Shown here one piece after another: positions 63,052 through 64,000 of a stretch of 64,000 nucleotides of DNA; position 1 is the stretch's first letter, and each line of letters begins with the position of its first letter. The notes below the pieces were generated by a model. The model was not told the DNA's origin. It searched no databases and saw only the letters and a program-made list of their open reading frames with translations. Made by a program: the position numbers and the translations under genes. Source of the stretch: Rickettsiales bacterium (GTDB taxonomy: Bacteria > Pseudomonadota > Alphaproteobacteria > Rickettsiales > SXRF01); NCBI GenBank assembly GCA_025464625.1, contig JAOAUZ010000001.1, positions 289,183 through 353,182 on the forward strand, in the 5' to 3' direction.

Positions 63052-64000
63052 CTAATTATTTTCTAACTCAATTATTTTATCATCCTTGTATAAATATCCG
63101 CAGCCAAGACGTTTTGATTCGATTTGGCAATTACCATATTCTTTTAGAGCATAGACTATCACATACCCTTCACTGCGGAGTTTATCAGCATTAGTATTAT
63201 GAATTCCTCCACTGATTAAAATACGCTTGGCGCGTTTTGCTGGTGGTAGAATATCTAACAATGTTTCTACATATAAGGTAAAACCAGTTGCTTCAGTGTC
63301 ATATTTCGCATTTTCACCTTGGATTTTATAGCGACCACCACGTCCAACTTCACATGCCACACCAGCCACGAATATAGAAAAACCAACGCCAGAATGATAG
63401 CCAGAACCACGACTTTCTGTTGCATCAATAGTGATATTCCAATTAGGGTTGTTGCGCTTGCGGAGTATATCAACAACTTGTTTCAAATCATTGAACTGAC
63501 GGCGTGCGCTGTCTGGAAGGTCAAGCCGTTCAATTGTGCTAAGAACAGTTTCTGCTGCACCAGAATTTTGTATTAGGCTAATTAATGTATCGCGGTAACT
63601 GAAAGTAATATTGCGAATTGTTGAAATATCTTTATGGGCAATTGCGCTTAGAAGAGTTTGCAATTGCTCTTCCTCAAATTTTTCGGCAGCAAGCAATGCT
63701 CCTACAATACTTGGCAGATTAAGGTCTATTGATAGTTTATCTATTCCCGCTTTTTTCAGTGCTTCGACAGCAACTAAAATCACTTCTGCATCGGCTTCTG
63801 CTGTGGCAATACCAATAAGCTCGATACCTGCTTGATGCATCTGTCTATCACCTTTTAATTGTTCGCCATGCATACGCAGAACCAATCCATTATAGCACAA
63901 GCGCAGCGGGCGCGGTGTGTGTGCAAGGCGGTTCATGGCAATACGGGCAATCTGCAAGGTAATGTCAGCGCGGATGCCCATTACTTTATTTGCCGTTGGA
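63052..64000 (-). CDS. hisZ: ATP phosphoribosyltransferase regulatory subunit, 5' end outside window
   Basis: The reading frame stays open to the window edge: upstream of the ATG at 63981 the codons read PTANKV, so the true start is outside. The visible part, at least 316 residues, has MGIRADITLQIARIAMN (a class II synthetase motif 2-like region), RPLRLCYNGLVLRMHGE and the late YHSGVGFSIFVAGVACEVGR and GGRYKI. It resembles histidyl-tRNA synthetase but ends without an anticodon domain and lies beside purA, the usual hisZ setting. HisZ forms the regulatory complex with the short HisG. Confidence 0.92.
   Translation of the reverse strand, partial: PTANKVMGIRADITLQIARIAMNRLAHTPRPLRLCYNGLVLRMHGEQLKGDRQMHQAGIELIGIATAEADAEVILVAVEALKKAGIDKLSIDLNLPSIVGALLAAEKFEEEQLQTLLSAIAHKDISTIRNITFSYRDTLISLIQNSGAAETVLSTIERLDLPDSARRQFNDLKQVVDILRKRNNPNWNITIDATESRGSGYHSGVGFSIFVAGVACEVGRGGRYKIQGENAKYDTEATGFTLYVETLLDILPPAKRAKRILISGGIHNTNADKLRSEGYVIVYALKEYGNCQIESKRLGCGYLYKDDKIIELENN

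Overview
The window comes from a free-living alphaproteobacterium of roughly 40% G+C (estimated by eye). Lineage markers are the polar organiser PopZ, the NtrY/NtrX pair, the hfq-hflX pair, a hisZ-purA pair, an NDUFA9-type complex I accessory protein, a DUF2125-type protein and a DUF2793 protein. Genes for ammonium uptake, glutamate synthase and the synthesis of Trp, Ile/Val, Lys, Arg, Met, His, folate, lipoate and haem indicate broad prototrophy, so this is not a reduced endosymbiont. The genome does carry many palindromic repeats inserted in frame in genes, a habit best known from Rickettsia.

Layout. 1-5.4 kb: trpE (5' end only) and ppiD on minus, tpiA-secG-pyrG on plus. 5.5-10.6 kb: a small protein, a Fis-like regulator, a pseudopilin-like protein, then ntrY-ntrX. 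10.6-16.6 kb, minus strand: small glycine-rich proteins, a DUF2079 membrane protein, an exo/endonuclease/phosphatase-family protein, ilvD and a PH-SHOCT protein. 16.7-18.4 kb: a phage-derived module (DUF2793 protein, membrane-anchored coiled coil, GH24 lysozyme). 19-26.7 kb: folate synthesis (pabB, pabC, fused folK-folP, folC), a DUF2125-type protein and dapD. 26.7-34.8 kb, minus strand: NDUFA9-like gene, gltD, a secreted Cys-containing protein and gltB, joined by 4-base overlaps. 35-38.7 kb: two tRNA-Leu, one tRNA-Gln, lipB and a sugar-phosphate transferase. 39-45.5 kb, minus strand: ileS-pcm-tolC-popZ. 45.6-50.8 kb: PAS protein, metC, esterase, amtB, corA. 50.9-54 kb: argG and a type II restriction-modification pair resembling NgoPII. 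54.1-59 kb: malonyl-CoA decarboxylase, PAP2 protein, hfq, hflX, a ModA-like protein. 59-64 kb: tsaD, hemC, a hydrolase, purA and hisZ (cut by the window end).

Genes work together in nitrogen acquisition (amtB, ntrYX, gltBD), folate supply (pabB/pabC/folKP/folC) and envelope or polarity functions (popZ, tolC, ppiD, sugar-phosphate transferase). Genes are tightly packed, with many ATGA overlaps and convergent overlaps; I saw no convincing intrinsic terminator downstream of a gene.

The most unusual signal is the repeat content. One group of roughly 105-145 bp hairpin repeats has inner stems that differ between copies but keep pairing. Other families (TGTCATnCCGAG..., GTCATTGCGAG..., CCCTCTCCCTCTGGGAGAGGG... 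and a GATTCRG heptad) lie between genes and also in frame inside folKP, ileS (three times) and gltB. Also worth a look are the secreted protein between gltD and gltB, the scarcity of GGCC sites beside a likely GGCC restriction system, and a eukaryote-type IleRS with a KYSKR loop.
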